64,000 nt of DNA from Gammaproteobacteria bacterium. Its GTDB lineage: Bacteria; Pseudomonadota; Gammaproteobacteria; Steroidobacterales; Steroidobacteraceae. The position numbers and the translations under genes are program-made. Below, in pieces: positions 24,071 to 33,694 of the stretch (positions within the stretch are counted from its first letter, which is position 1; each line of letters starts with the position of its first letter). Location: contig JANYJY010000069.1 of the NCBI GenBank assembly GCA_025358295.1, forward strand, positions 1 through 64,000, read 5' to 3'. The notes under the pieces were generated by a model, which did no database searches, was not told the origin of the DNA, and worked only from the letters and a program-made list of their open reading frames with translations.

Positions 24071-25837
24071 ATGCGGAAGTCGCTGAAGGTTGGAGCGGCA
24101 TTGTCGGGAATCTTGTTTTTCGGTCTCACAGCGTGCAATCAGTCGCCGCCGGCGCATCCTGCGGTCAAAGGGCCGTCACTCGCCAGCCAGGCATGGAACA
24201 AACTGACGGCGGCCTATATCGAAAGTTATCTCCAGGCCCAACCCACTTTCGCCGCGCAATCAGGCCGGCACGAATTCGACGGCCAGCTGCCGGATGTCAG
24301 CAATCACGGACTGCGCCGCGAGATCGCCCGCCTGCATGATCAGCATGATCAACTGTCCGCGGTGGATCCGAATACCTTGGAGCCGCGAGAGCGCTTCGAT
24401 CGCGAGTACTTGCTCGCCGTGACGGAAAGGGATTTGTTTTGGTTGGAGAAGGCGAAATTTCCGTTCAGCAATCCGGGTTGGTACATCGACAAGCTGGATC
24501 CGGATATGTATTTGAACCGCAACTATGCGCCGCTGGATGTGCGCATGAAAGCCTTCATCAAATATGCGCGCGGCATTCCGAAAATGGTCAATGACATCAA
24601 GGCGAATCTGCAAGCGCCCCTGCCCAAGACCTATATCGAATTGGGCATTGCCCAGTACGGTGGATTTGCGCAGTTCTATGCGAAGAACGTCGCGTCGGTA
24701 TTCGCGTCGGTGAGCGATCCGGATCTACAGAAGCAACTGACCGAGGCCACGACTGCCGCGGCACAGGCCATGGACGCTCTGAAGCAGACATTGGAAGCGC
24801 AACGCGCCAAGGCGAACGACAAGTTCGCGCTGGGGCCGGATCTCTATGCGCAAATGGTCGCTGAGACGGAGCAGGTCAAGCTGCCGGTGGATCAGATCGA
24901 AGCCGCGGGCCGCGCGGACCTCGATCGCAATACGGCAGCCCTGAAGGCCGAGTGCGATACCTATTCGCCGAAGACGACGTTGCAACAATGCGTCGCCAAG
25001 GTGTCCGCACACAAGCCCAAGGACGGAGCGGTCGAAGGCGCGCGTGCGCAATTGGTGATGCTCAAGGACTTCATCGTCAAGAACAATGTGGTGTCGATAC
25101 CGAGCAACGATGAAGCCTTGGTCGCCGAGGCGCCGCTCTACAATAGGTCGAACGCCGCGTTCATCCAGGTGCCGGGCCCATACGATCATGGCGTAGCCTC
25201 GGTTTACAACATCGCGCCGCCCAATCCGGCGTGGAGCAAGGCCGAACAGGCAGCCTATGTCCCGAGCGAGGCGACGCTGCTGTTCACTTCGGTGCACGAG
25301 GTTTGGCCCGGCCATTTCCTGCAATTCCTGCATTCAAATGCCAATCCGTCGAAGCTCGAAGGATTGTGGGTGGGATATGCATTCGCCGAGGGTTGGGCGC
25401 ACTACTGCGAAGAAATGATGTACGAAAAGGGCCTGGCGAAAGGCGATTCGGAAAAGCATATCGGTCAGCTCATGGATGCATTGCTGCGCGATGTACGGCT
25501 GCTGTCGAGCATCGGCCTGCATACCCACGGCATGACCGTGTCGCAATCCGAAAAGATGTTCCAAACCCAAGCGTTTCAGGATCCGGGCAATGCTCGCCAA
25601 CAAGCCGCGCGCGGCACTTTTGATCCGGGCTACCTCAATTACACGCTCGGTAAACTCATGATCAGGAAACTGAGGACCGACTGGCTTGCCAAGCACAGCG
25701 GTGCAAGTTCGGCTGCGGCGCCCGCCGCCGACCAGGCGCTGTGGCACGATTTCCACGACCAATTCCTGTCGTACGGTGGTCCGCCGATTCCGCTGGTGCG
25801 CAAGCAAATGATGGGCGAGGAGGGGGCTCTGCTCTAG
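24071..25837 (+). CDS. DUF885 family lipoprotein, putative peptidase
   Basis: The protein has 588 residues. It begins with a lipoprotein signal (LFFGLTACNQ, lipobox LTAC). The DUF885 hallmark HEVWPGHFLQFLH near residue 408 is a zinc-peptidase-like HExxH variant, followed by GWAHYCEEMMYE, typical of the family. These proteins are thought to be metallocarboxypeptidase-like enzymes acting in the envelope, but the substrate is unknown. A small stem-loop (24001-24005 with 24013-24017) sits in the leader. The end overlaps the bufferin operon's last gene by 4 bases, tail to tail. Confidence 0.9.
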   Translation: MRKSLKVGAALSGILFFGLTACNQSPPAHPAVKGPSLASQAWNKLTAAYIESYLQAQPTFAAQSGRHEFDGQLPDVSNHGLRREIARLHDQHDQLSAVDPNTLEPRERFDREYLLAVTERDLFWLEKAKFPFSNPGWYIDKLDPDMYLNRNYAPLDVRMKAFIKYARGIPKMVNDIKANLQAPLPKTYIELGIAQYGGFAQFYAKNVASVFASVSDPDLQKQLTEATTAAAQAMDALKQTLEAQRAKANDKFALGPDLYAQMVAETEQVKLPVDQIEAAGRADLDRNTAALKAECDTYSPKTTLQQCVAKVSAHKPKDGAVEGARAQLVMLKDFIVKNNVVSIPSNDEALVAEAPLYNRSNAAFIQVPGPYDHGVASVYNIAPPNPAWSKAEQAAYVPSEATLLFTSVHEVWPGHFLQFLHSNANPSKLEGLWVGYAFAEGWAHYCEEMMYEKGLAKGDSEKHIGQLMDALLRDVRLLSSIGLHTHGMTVSQSEKMFQTQAFQDPGNARQQAARGTFDPGYLNYTLGKLMIRKLRTDWLAKHSGASSAAAPAADQALWHDFHDQFLSYGGPPIPLVRKQMMGEEGALL

Positions 25838-26622
25838 CGGATATCGACAATGATCCCGCTGTCCGCCCACAGCCCCAGCAGGCTTGCGGCGCGCAGCGGG
25901 ATCTGTTCCTCGGACAGCGATTCCGCCAGTGCGGCGCAGATTTCACCGAAACTCGCACCCTGGAGCGCCGCGGCGAGTGCTGCCGCTTCGTCGTTCGCCA
26001 TGGAACGAAAATAGTTCTGCAGATGTTGCCGCCACAACACCCAAGACGCGGGATTCGGTGCGCGCAGTGGCTCCGGCGGTGCTGCATCGCGTTTTAATGC
26101 CTGCCAAACGGCTGCCGTGTTCCAGCAAAGCTGCAGTTGCCGCAGCGAGGGATGGAACTTGAACCGCAGTTCATTCCAGGCCGCGGGGTCCACAGCGGTC
26201 AATGCCGCGCGAGTCACGGGTTCGGCGTCCGGCGCATCGAAGACCTCCGCGAGGGTCCACTCGAGCTGCGCGAGCTCGGCCAAAATGGGCTGTCCGTCGT
26301 ATGGCGTGGTGCGGCCCAGATATTCTGCGAGCTCGGCGCCGTACCAGCGAATCGATCGATGCACCGAAGGATGTGCGGCCACAAACCCCTCGCCGAGTGC
26401 CGCAAAGACCTCGTCACCGAGCACGGCATGCAACATGGGATGGGTGTCACGGAGCGCGTCGATCAGGCGCACTCGATACGCATTGCTGTAAATGCCGAGT
26501 CTTTCCGCCGCGGACAACGGTGGGGCATCGACGATGGCGCCGCTGATGGTGCTCGGTTCACCCAGCAAATGCCTTTGCAGTTCCTGCTGCAATTGGCGCA
26601 GTGGCATGGCGGATTGCTGCAT
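25834..26622 (-). CDS. DUF2063 protein, bufferin-pathway partner (BufC-like)
   Basis: The protein has 262 residues. The N-terminal block ERLGIYSNAYRVRLIDALRD, then HPMLHAVLGDEVF, is the DUF2063 signature, followed by a second helical domain. In characterised bufferin clusters this protein is the partner that presents the precursor to the DUF692 enzyme. Its ATG at 26622 shares its A with the TGA of the DUF692 gene (TGATG), so the two are translated together. It has no signal peptide and acts in the cytosol before export. The assignment rests on family and gene order. Confidence 0.9.
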   Translation of the reverse strand: MQQSAMPLRQLQQELQRHLLGEPSTISGAIVDAPPLSAAERLGIYSNAYRVRLIDALRDTHPMLHAVLGDEVFAALGEGFVAAHPSVHRSIRWYGAELAEYLGRTTPYDGQPILAELAQLEWTLAEVFDAPDAEPVTRAALTAVDPAAWNELRFKFHPSLRQLQLCWNTAAVWQALKRDAAPPEPLRAPNPASWVLWRQHLQNYFRSMANDEAAALAAALQGASFGEICAALAESLSEEQIPLRAASLLGLWADSGIIVDIR

Positions 26623-27446
26623 CACGCCGCGGCCTGAGTGTGACGGTGACTGAGCTGGCGTGCAATATTCAACTCTGCAACCAATTCGCTCAAATCCGGA
26701 ATATTGTCGTCGCGCTCGATCATGGTCGGCACGCTGCCGAATAATTCGACCGCGGCGCAATACAGATTCCATACCGGCTCGACGATGGGATGGTCGTGCG
26801 TGTCGATGAGATGCCCGCCGAGGTCGCTGTGGCCCGCGAGATGGATCTGACGTATCCGGTCGGCCGGCATGGCCTGAAGGTACTTCAACGCATCGAAGCC
26901 ATGATTGACGCTGCTGACATAGATGTTGTTGACATCGAGCAACAGGGCGCAGTCCGCGCGCCGCGCCACTTCACTCACGAACTCCCATTCGCTCATCTCG
27001 GATGAGTGGTAGGTCAGATAGCTCGAGACATTTTCCAACAAAAGCTGCCGTCCAAGGGCGTCTTGGACCTGGCCGACTCGCGCCACGATCGAGGTCAGGG
27101 CTTCTTCGGTGTAGGGTAGGGGCAGCAGATCATGCAAGTTGCGTCCCTCGATTCCGGTCCAACAGAGATGGTCGGAGATCCAGTGCGGCTCTATTCGCCG
27201 CGCCAGAGCGCGAACCTGGTGGAGGTAGTCGGCGTCGAGGGGATCGGTGCTGCCGATGGAGAGCGAGACGCCGTGCATGACCAGCGGGAATCGCTCGCGT
27301 ATTCGTTCGAGGTAATCGAGCGGCTTGCCGCCCGGCACCAGATAATTTTCAGTGATGACTTCGAGCCAATCAATGGGATGAGACTCATTGAGCATGGCCT
27401 CATAGTGTGGCGTTCGCAGACCGAGACCGAAACCGGCCAGCTTCAT
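26622..27446 (-). CDS. DUF692 multinuclear iron oxidase (BufB-like MNIO)
   Basis: The protein has 274 residues in a TIM barrel of the MbnB/DUF692 family, iron-dependent oxidases that modify cysteines in peptide precursors. The expected metal ligands are all visible: His in [10 protein letters not shown], His in SDHLCW, Glu in LLENVSSYL, Asp and Asn in LLDVNNIYV, His in QIHLAGH, the DTHDHP cluster and Glu in MIERDDN. The gene lies 70 bases downstream of a Cys-rich precursor gene and is coupled to the DUF2063 gene. It probably converts Cys residues of that precursor into copper-binding heterocycles (established for bufferins, inferred here). Confidence 0.93.
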   Translation of the reverse strand: MKLAGFGLGLRTPHYEAMLNESHPIDWLEVITENYLVPGGKPLDYLERIRERFPLVMHGVSLSIGSTDPLDADYLHQVRALARRIEPHWISDHLCWTGIEGRNLHDLLPLPYTEEALTSIVARVGQVQDALGRQLLLENVSSYLTYHSSEMSEWEFVSEVARRADCALLLDVNNIYVSSVNHGFDALKYLQAMPADRIRQIHLAGHSDLGGHLIDTHDHPIVEPVWNLYCAAVELFGSVPTMIERDDNIPDLSELVAELNIARQLSHRHTQAAA

Positions 27447-27476
27447 GACACATGCGCTCGAGGATGCAAGGCGTGG

Positions 27477-27504
27477 GGACCGGGCGATATTCCTCGCCCG
27501 GTCC
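27477..27504 (-). promoter_or_regulatory. Perfect 11-bp stem-loop between precursor and MNIO genes
   Basis: GGACCGGGCGA at 27477-27487 and TCGCCCGGTCC at 27494-27504 are exact inverted repeats around a six-base loop. The element lies in the transcript between the precursor gene stop and the DUF692 start. It lacks a T-run on the minus strand, so it is not a strong intrinsic terminator. It more likely stabilises the precursor message or partly attenuates read-through, giving more precursor than enzyme. Confidence 0.7.
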
Positions 27505-27516
27505 GTCCCGGACGGC

Positions 27517-27768
27517 TTACTTCGCCTTCGTCTTGGCGGCCTCGCAGGCGGTCTTGGACATGGACACCCAGCCCTGACCCTTGCAGCTGTTCATACCCTT
27601 GCAGCTATTGTTGGCTGACTTGCATTCAGAAGTACCCTTGCAGGAATTCACGCCCGCACAGTGAACGCTGGCGGCATCATCCGCGAATGTCACGGCGGGA
27701 ACGGCGGCGGAAAACAACATCGCAGCTGCAGCAGCCATTGCCGCGGTCGACACTTTAGTGATCTGCAT
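27517..27768 (-). CDS. Bufferin-type Cys-rich precursor peptide
   Basis: The protein has 83 residues. A signal peptide ([21 protein letters not shown]) is followed by a core with six Cys at 37, 43, 49, 56, 62 and 75, in repeats NSCKG, NNSCKG and NSCKGQG. This repeated CKG pattern with a Sec signal is that of the DUF692-linked copper-buffering peptides called bufferins, probably the BufA2-like group. GAGGA precedes the ATG. After modification the peptide is exported to the periplasm, where it should bind copper. Two genes for its modification follow. Confidence 0.88.
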   Translation of the reverse strand: MQITKVSTAAMAAAAAMLFSAAVPAVTFADDAASVHCAGVNSCKGTSECKSANNSCKGMNSCKGQGWVSMSKTACEAAKTKAK

Positions 27769-28372
27769 GATTGAGTCCTCAATTGTTATTGAACGCAGCG
27801 ATATTGCTGCTCCCCTACAAAGACCTGCCCAACGGTCGAATTATTACTCAATCGTCTAAGCCTATGCTGGATTCGGTGGGCGGGATCAATCGTAGAGTGG
27901 CCGAGGCTGCGGTTCACGACCGTGAATTCTCACGTCGATGATCGCTCGCGAACGCCAAGTGTTGTAAAGAGACAACAGAAATCGGCGGCGTGAAATCAAC
28001 CATTTGGGCATCCAATTGGGTTTTATTGGTCTGCAGCCGGCAATCGCTACAGATAGCGGAGCCCGAGAATTTAATGGGTTGGCAGGGTTTGGTACCCTGG
28101 CGTTGCTCGACCGCATTGCCCGCACCGCGCGAATAGCCCTGAATCTACGTGCTTTTGTGCCTGGGCCGAGACTGCACGGGGAGGCCAGGGGCTCCGTTCT
28201 CGTAGCGGCACAGGCTCTTTACGCTGTTGAGGCGTCTTGGCAACACAAGCTTTGCGTGTTGTAATCGGCTCATAGCTCCAACCGGTGGCCTTTGGGAAAG
28301 GGCAGCGTGGCCGCAACGCAATCCCGATTGGATCGTTCTTTATTACCGTATTAAAGAGTTAGGGAGCAACAA
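27769..28372. other. Intergenic region between bufferin operon and TonB receptor
   Basis: These 604 bases lie between two divergent units and should hold both promoters. The leader of the precursor gene (27769-27850) is AT-richer than its surroundings. Two short open frames overlap in the middle (27886-28125 minus and 28004-28264 plus), but their composition and lack of ribosome sites argue against real genes. I see no tRNA-like fold, CRISPR repeat or insertion sequence. Confidence 0.5.
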
Positions 28373-31300
28373 ATGGGGAATAATCGCAAATTGCAATTCG
28401 CGATCCGTGCCGCGCTTGCGGCGGCGGCGACGAGTGCCGCTGTTCCAATGGCCATGGCGCAGACTGTCGCCGCCACGAACACTGCGGCGTCAGCGAATTC
28501 AACTCTTGAAGAGGTGGTCGTCACCGGCTCGCGTCTGACGCAGTCGCCCAATGATGTATCCATCAGCCCGATCAATAGCATCACGGCATTGGACATCGCC
28601 CAAACCGGCTTGGTTCGCACCGAGGACCTGTTAAACAATCTGCCGCAGGTGATCGCTGAAAACAGCGGCGGTCAATCGATCAGTTCGAACGGCACGTCCA
28701 CCGTCAGCTTGCGCGGACTGGGTTCGCAACGCACCTTGGCGCTGGTCAATGGTCGCCGCATGAGTCCGGGCGCCGGCCTCGGCCCGACCACGTCGTCGAG
28801 CGCTGACATCAATCAAATTCCCGCCGACCTGATCGAGCGCGTCGACGTACTGACCGGCGGTGCTTCTGCGGTGTACGGTGCGGACGCGGTGGCGGGCGTC
28901 GTCAACTTTGTACTCAACACGCATTTCGAAGGCGTCAGGATCGACGCGAATTACGGATTCGGTCGGCACAGCAACAACAACCAGACCTTGCTGGGCGACC
29001 TGACCACGGCAAACCAGCCGGCGCCGCCCAGCACGGTCGATGCCGGATTCAACAAGGATGTATCCTTCCTGGCCGGCTCGAACTTCGCCGACGGCAAGGG
29101 CAACGCCACGGTGTATGCCACTTACCTGAAGACTTCGCCGGCGGTCGGCAATCAGTACGACTTCGCGGGATGCACGCTCAATACTCCCGGCAGCGCTAAA
29201 AAGCTGGCCACCGGAAAGCTAAAATGCGGCGGTTCGAGTTCCAGCGCCACGGGCCGATTCTTGGAAATTGGTGCAAACACCGCGGGAACTTCTTCCACGG
29301 CCTTAGCCGACCAGACGGTTGATCCCAAGGCTGGGTTTCGCGGTTACACCGGCGCCACCGACTCCTATAACTACGGCGCACTCAGCTATTTGCAACGCGC
29401 TGCCGAACGTTATACGGCAGGCGGCTTCTTGAATTACGACATCAACGATTCGACCAACGTTTATTCCGAAACCATGTATGCGCGCAATACCTCGTCGGCG
29501 AACTACGGCCCCAGCGGTTTGTTCGCGTTCGGTCAAGAGGTGATCAGTTGCACCAATAATCCGCTGCTCACGGCGCAGGAAGTGGGGACTCTCTGCTCGC
29601 CCGCCAACGTCGCGTCCAACCAAGCCTGGTTCGGACCCGCAAACGGTGCGAAAAACCCGCTGGGCGGAAATGCGCGGGTCACGGGAAGCAACATCCTGAT
29701 GTACATCGCCCGCCGCAGCGTCGAGACCGGCCCGCGTGTCGACAACTACGCTTCCAACTCCTTCCGCGAGGTGCTGGGCATCAAGGGCAAGTGGAGTGAC
29801 GCACTATCGTACGATTTGTACGGCCAAGTGGGGATCACGCAGCTTAACGACACGGAAGACGGCTTCCTGGGCAGTCAACAGATCGACCGCGCGTTGAACG
29901 TGGTTACGGACCCGAAGACCGGAAAGGCGGCTTGCGCCTCGGCGCTCAATGGGGACGACCCCGCTTGCGTGCCTTGGAACATTTGGAATCCCGGTGGCGT
30001 CACCAAGGCGCAGTTGGATTACCTGAAAGTGGCTTCTTCCTTTGGGATTACCACCAAGGAATACATCGTCTCGGGTTCGGTTACGGCTGACATGGCCAAG
30101 TACGGTGTCCAGCTCCCGACCGCAGCGAGCGGCATGAGCGCCAACCTCGGCGCGGAGTATCGGCAGGAAAGCTACAAGCTTGATCCGGATTATATTTTCG
30201 GCCACGGCTTTGCTTCAGGCGGCAACGGAGCGCAGCTTCCGATTGACGGCGCATTCCATGTCGCGGAAATCTTCACCGAAATGCGCCTACCGCTCATCAC
30301 GGACAAGCCGGGCGCTTATGATCTGTCGACCGAGGCCGGCTACCGCTATTCCTCCTACACCTCCGGCTTCAACACCAACACCTACAAGTTCGGTGTGGAG
30401 TGGGCGCCGGTCAAGGATGTCAGGATTCGCGGCGGCTATAACCGCGCGGTTCGCGCCCCCAGCATCGGCGACCTGTATGCTCCACCGGTGATCGGCGCGG
30501 GCGGCACGGCCGATCCTTGTTGGGGCGGAGCCATTAACGCGATTCCAGGACAGCCTGGAACGGGCACGGTCAATGGCCATACTTTTGCGTTCTGCCAGAG
30601 AACGGGTGTGACCTTGGGGGAATTCGGGCACATTGCCGCGAACCCGGCCGCGCAAATCAACACGTCGGGAGGCGGCAACCTCAGTCTCACGCCGGAAATC
30701 GCCGACACCTTCACGTTCGGTTTTGTCGTGAAGCCCGAGGCTATTCGCGGTTTGGCAGTGTCGGTCGATTACTATTACATCAAGATCGCGAACACTATCG
30801 AGCAGTTGACCTCCAACACGGTGATCAACAACTGCGGCACTTCGGGACTTGCGCTGTACTGCAATTTGATTCATCGCGGCGGCGGCTCGGGATCGCTGTG
30901 GTTCAACAACACCCAATTTGTTGACAACAAAGAGCAAAATATCGGCAAGATCTCCACCAAGGGCATCGACTTGGCGTCGAGCTACATGTTCGACATCGGA
31001 CCAGCCGGCAAGATGGGACTCAATCTGACGGGCACGCGCGTACTGAACTTTTTCACGCAGCCCACGCCCCAAGGCGGATCGTATGACTGCGTAGGGTATT
31101 TCGGTACGACGTGTAATGCGCCGACGCCGCAATGGCGGCATGTGATGTCGGCTGATTGGCAGGCGCCGTGGGCCGGTCTCGACGTGACGCTTCGCTGGCG
31201 CTACATCGGGCCCACATCGACCGACCGTCAGAGCCAGGATCCGCAGCTCTCGCAGGCGTTCTTCCCGGGCACGAAGCACATTGGTGGGTTTTCGTACCTC

Positions 31301-31504
31301 GACATGTCGGCGTCCATTCCGGTGGCCTCCACGGGGATCAGCTTCCGGGTCGGTGTCAACAACTTGAGCGACAAGGCTCCCCCCATCGTGGCGAACGGCA
31401 ACTATTCGGATTGTCCGAATACGTCGTGCAACGACAATACCTGGGTCGGAACCTACGATACCCTCGGCCGTTACCTGTATGCGCACGTCAGTGCGAAGTT
31501 CTAA
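28373..31504 (+). CDS. TonB-dependent outer-membrane receptor
   Basis: The protein has 1043 residues. It has a signal peptide ending AMAQ, a TonB box-like STLEEVVVTGSRL, a plug domain (SLRGLGSQRTLALVNGRRM, IERVDVLTGGASAVYGADAV) and a long beta-barrel that ends with the aromatic LYAHVSAKF. Several Cys pairs in the barrel loops (for example NCGTSGLALYC) suggest disulfides. It belongs to the group found beside TPR-sulfotransferases and hydroxylases in xanthomonads and caulobacters, often with unknown sugar or peptide ligands. GGGAGC lies before the ATG. An intrinsic terminator follows at 31541. Confidence 0.95.
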   Translation: MGNNRKLQFAIRAALAAAATSAAVPMAMAQTVAATNTAASANSTLEEVVVTGSRLTQSPNDVSISPINSITALDIAQTGLVRTEDLLNNLPQVIAENSGGQSISSNGTSTVSLRGLGSQRTLALVNGRRMSPGAGLGPTTSSSADINQIPADLIERVDVLTGGASAVYGADAVAGVVNFVLNTHFEGVRIDANYGFGRHSNNNQTLLGDLTTANQPAPPSTVDAGFNKDVSFLAGSNFADGKGNATVYATYLKTSPAVGNQYDFAGCTLNTPGSAKKLATGKLKCGGSSSSATGRFLEIGANTAGTSSTALADQTVDPKAGFRGYTGATDSYNYGALSYLQRAAERYTAGGFLNYDINDSTNVYSETMYARNTSSANYGPSGLFAFGQEVISCTNNPLLTAQEVGTLCSPANVASNQAWFGPANGAKNPLGGNARVTGSNILMYIARRSVETGPRVDNYASNSFREVLGIKGKWSDALSYDLYGQVGITQLNDTEDGFLGSQQIDRALNVVTDPKTGKAACASALNGDDPACVPWNIWNPGGVTKAQLDYLKVASSFGITTKEYIVSGSVTADMAKYGVQLPTAASGMSANLGAEYRQESYKLDPDYIFGHGFASGGNGAQLPIDGAFHVAEIFTEMRLPLITDKPGAYDLSTEAGYRYSSYTSGFNTNTYKFGVEWAPVKDVRIRGGYNRAVRAPSIGDLYAPPVIGAGGTADPCWGGAINAIPGQPGTGTVNGHTFAFCQRTGVTLGEFGHIAANPAAQINTSGGGNLSLTPEIADTFTFGFVVKPEAIRGLAVSVDYYYIKIANTIEQLTSNTVINNCGTSGLALYCNLIHRGGGSGSLWFNNTQFVDNKEQNIGKISTKGIDLASSYMFDIGPAGKMGLNLTGTRVLNFFTQPTPQGGSYDCVGYFGTTCNAPTPQWRHVMSADWQAPWAGLDVTLRWRYIGPTSTDRQSQDPQLSQAFFPGTKHIGGFSYLDMSASIPVASTGISFRVGVNNLSDKAPPIVANGNYSDCPNTSCNDNTWVGTYDTLGRYLYAHVSAKF

Positions 31505-31540
31505 TAGCGGGTAGCAAACTCGCAGCTAGCAAATTGACGG

Positions 31541-31566
31541 CGGACTTAGGTCCGACGTTTTTTTTT
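31541..31566 (+). terminator. Rho-independent terminator after the TonB receptor gene
   Basis: CGGAC at 31541-31545 pairs with GTCCG at 31550-31554 around TTAG, followed after three bases by a run of nine T. It ends the receptor transcript before the convergent sulfotransferase gene. Confidence 0.8.
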
Positions 31567-31584
31567 GCGCCTTTGTTTTGAAGG

Positions 31585-33597
31585 TCAGTCCCGCGCGCGG
31601 TCAGGCATGGGGTATTGATCGACGAGATTTCCCAACGCGTCTTTCATGGGGCCGAGCCACGGCTCGAAGTGGCGCCATTGTTCGACGGAACCCGAATAAA
31701 TCGGCAACCGCACTTGTTCGGAGCTGATGGTGTGGACGATGCGCCGGTTTTCATAGAAACGCAGGCACTCGGCTTCGAAAGGTAATTTGCAATAGTCGAG
31801 CAGCCGGCGTACCTCGCGCTCCGGGTCGGCAACCAAGTGTTCATAGTGAACGCGATGCACCCGCCCGGGCAGCACGGCGTTTACGTGTTCCATGAGCTCG
31901 GCGTAGTCGCGGTAGTAGAGGCCAAGTTCACCGAGGTCGAAGCTGAATCTCATGCCGCGGGCGAACAATTGCTTGTAGCAGGAGAATCCGCAACCCAACG
32001 GGTGACGTCGGGCATCGACGATAGCCGAGTTGGGAAACATCAGATGGATCAACCCGAAATGGCTGAAATTGCCCAGCATCTTGTCGACGAAGCGCGGCCG
32101 GGCCATAGGCCGGCGGGGCTGAGTTTGCGCGAGGTAGTGCGCGGCCAGCGCGTTGATCTCGGCTGCGTCGAGCGAGGCGATGGGTTCGGGGTAGTCCCCC
32201 TTCGCGCTGGGATCGAGACGCGACATCAGCTCCGACACCATGTTGGGGATATCGCGGAGCTCGCGGGTGCCTTCGATCTGTGAGTGGCTGGCCAAAATCT
32301 GCTCGATCAACGTTGAACCGGAGCGCGGCAAGCCGATAACGAAAATGGGATCGGGCCTCGCATCTCCCCAGCCGGAACGGTCGGCGAAGAAGCGCGCGGT
32401 ATACATGGCTTTCGAGCGCTGCACGAAGGCGGTCGAATTGGCGGGATCGTATTCCAGGTCGTTGCGAAACAAGGCATTGCCCGCCGCATAGTGCTCGAAG
32501 GAAGCCGCAAACTGTTTCGCATCCTCGAGTGCCTTGCCGAGCGCAAACTCCAAGTGGGTGCGGCCGCGCCCGCGCGCTTCGCTTTGCGCGAGCTGTTGCT
32601 GCATGCGTTGCAGGTCCTTTTCATCGAAACGAAAGGTCTTTAAATTCGCCAGCGCCCAGTAGGCCTCGCCAAACCCGGGCTGCACGGCGAGCGCGCGGCG
32701 ATACGCGTCGATTGCCCGCGATTGTTCGCCGATCTCTCGCAGGAGATTGCCGTAGATCAACCACACCTCTGGGTCCTCTGGACGATCCAGGAGGAGGTTC
32801 TCGAGCAACGCGATCGACTCTGCATGCCGGCCGACGAAGCGCAAAGACTGAGCTTTCAGGCTGAGATAGTTTTTTTGGCGCGGTTCGGTGGCCAGCAGCC
32901 GCTCAATCAGCGGCAAAGTCTCAGGAATCCTCTCCTGCCAAAACAACAAACGCGCCAGCGCGTAACGCGCTGCCGCATAGCCGGGTGCAATGTCGAGGCA
33001 TTCCCGAAGGTATTTCTCGGCCTGCGCCGAATCCTCGCGGCGCGCGGCAATATCAGCCTGCAACAGCAGCGCCGCAGCGCTGCGCGGCGCATCGAGTAGA
33101 CAGCGCCGCGCAAGCGCCTCCGCGGCCTGTAATCGGCCCTCAGTCAGGGCGACGCTCGCGTCGGCGAGTTCCGGTGGATTTGGCGCCAGCTGGCTGTAAT
33201 TCAGGTAGGCGGCGTCACCCCTCAGAATGTCCCCGGAGATAAATCGTTGTGTGGCGAGTTCACTCCACGCGTCCGCCAGCCCCGGGGCCAGTTCGGTCGC
33301 ACGTTCGAATGCGACAACGGCATCCGCGCCACGGCCGCAGGCGGCGTACACGCGGCCGAGTTCCAGCTGCATGACTGGAGATTCGGGATGCGCACGTGCC
33401 AGGGACTCGATTGCCGTGACCGCTGTGGCCGGGTCGCCGAGCTTGCGGCATGCCGCCGCCAACAACAGTTTGGCCTCCGCGTGCTCGGGCGACTTCGCGA
33501 GGATATTACTTGCGTGGTGTGCGGCCGCCCCCGGATTGGAGTCGAGCAGCATGGATGCGCGCATCAATTCGAGGTCGGCAGAGGCGTCAGATGTCAA
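31585..33597 (-). CDS. TPR-repeat sulfotransferase
   Basis: The protein has 670 residues. The first about 400 are TPRs (HPESPVMQLELGRVYAACGR, ATELAPGLADAWSELA and others). The C-terminal domain is a PAPS-dependent sulfotransferase: 5'-phosphosulfate loop VIGLPRSGSTLIEQILASH and 3'-phosphate region VDARRHPLGCGFSCYKQLF. There is no signal peptide, so it probably acts in the cytosol on a protein or peptide recruited by the TPRs, or on a lipid or sugar. It shares a short divergent promoter region with the aspartyl hydroxylase gene. GGAG precedes the ATG. Confidence 0.92.
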   Translation of the reverse strand: MTSDASADLELMRASMLLDSNPGAAAHHASNILAKSPEHAEAKLLLAAACRKLGDPATAVTAIESLARAHPESPVMQLELGRVYAACGRGADAVVAFERATELAPGLADAWSELATQRFISGDILRGDAAYLNYSQLAPNPPELADASVALTEGRLQAAEALARRCLLDAPRSAAALLLQADIAARREDSAQAEKYLRECLDIAPGYAAARYALARLLFWQERIPETLPLIERLLATEPRQKNYLSLKAQSLRFVGRHAESIALLENLLLDRPEDPEVWLIYGNLLREIGEQSRAIDAYRRALAVQPGFGEAYWALANLKTFRFDEKDLQRMQQQLAQSEARGRGRTHLEFALGKALEDAKQFAASFEHYAAGNALFRNDLEYDPANSTAFVQRSKAMYTARFFADRSGWGDARPDPIFVIGLPRSGSTLIEQILASHSQIEGTRELRDIPNMVSELMSRLDPSAKGDYPEPIASLDAAEINALAAHYLAQTQPRRPMARPRFVDKMLGNFSHFGLIHLMFPNSAIVDARRHPLGCGFSCYKQLFARGMRFSFDLGELGLYYRDYAELMEHVNAVLPGRVHRVHYEHLVADPEREVRRLLDYCKLPFEAECLRFYENRRIVHTISSEQVRLPIYSGSVEQWRHFEPWLGPMKDALGNLVDQYPMPDRARD

Positions 33598-33694
33598 GTC
33601 AAACTCCCATGAGTCAACGGCAGCATGGAACCCTCCATAGACGGGTGCGATATAATAGCTAAATTACTGGCCGGAGTGCCTCGAGGAATTTGCG

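Noticed and set aside
30287-31486. 399-codon minus-strand frame within the TonB receptor gene
   Set aside because: The receptor sequence on the plus strand is unmistakable and the antisense product has no recognisable fold.
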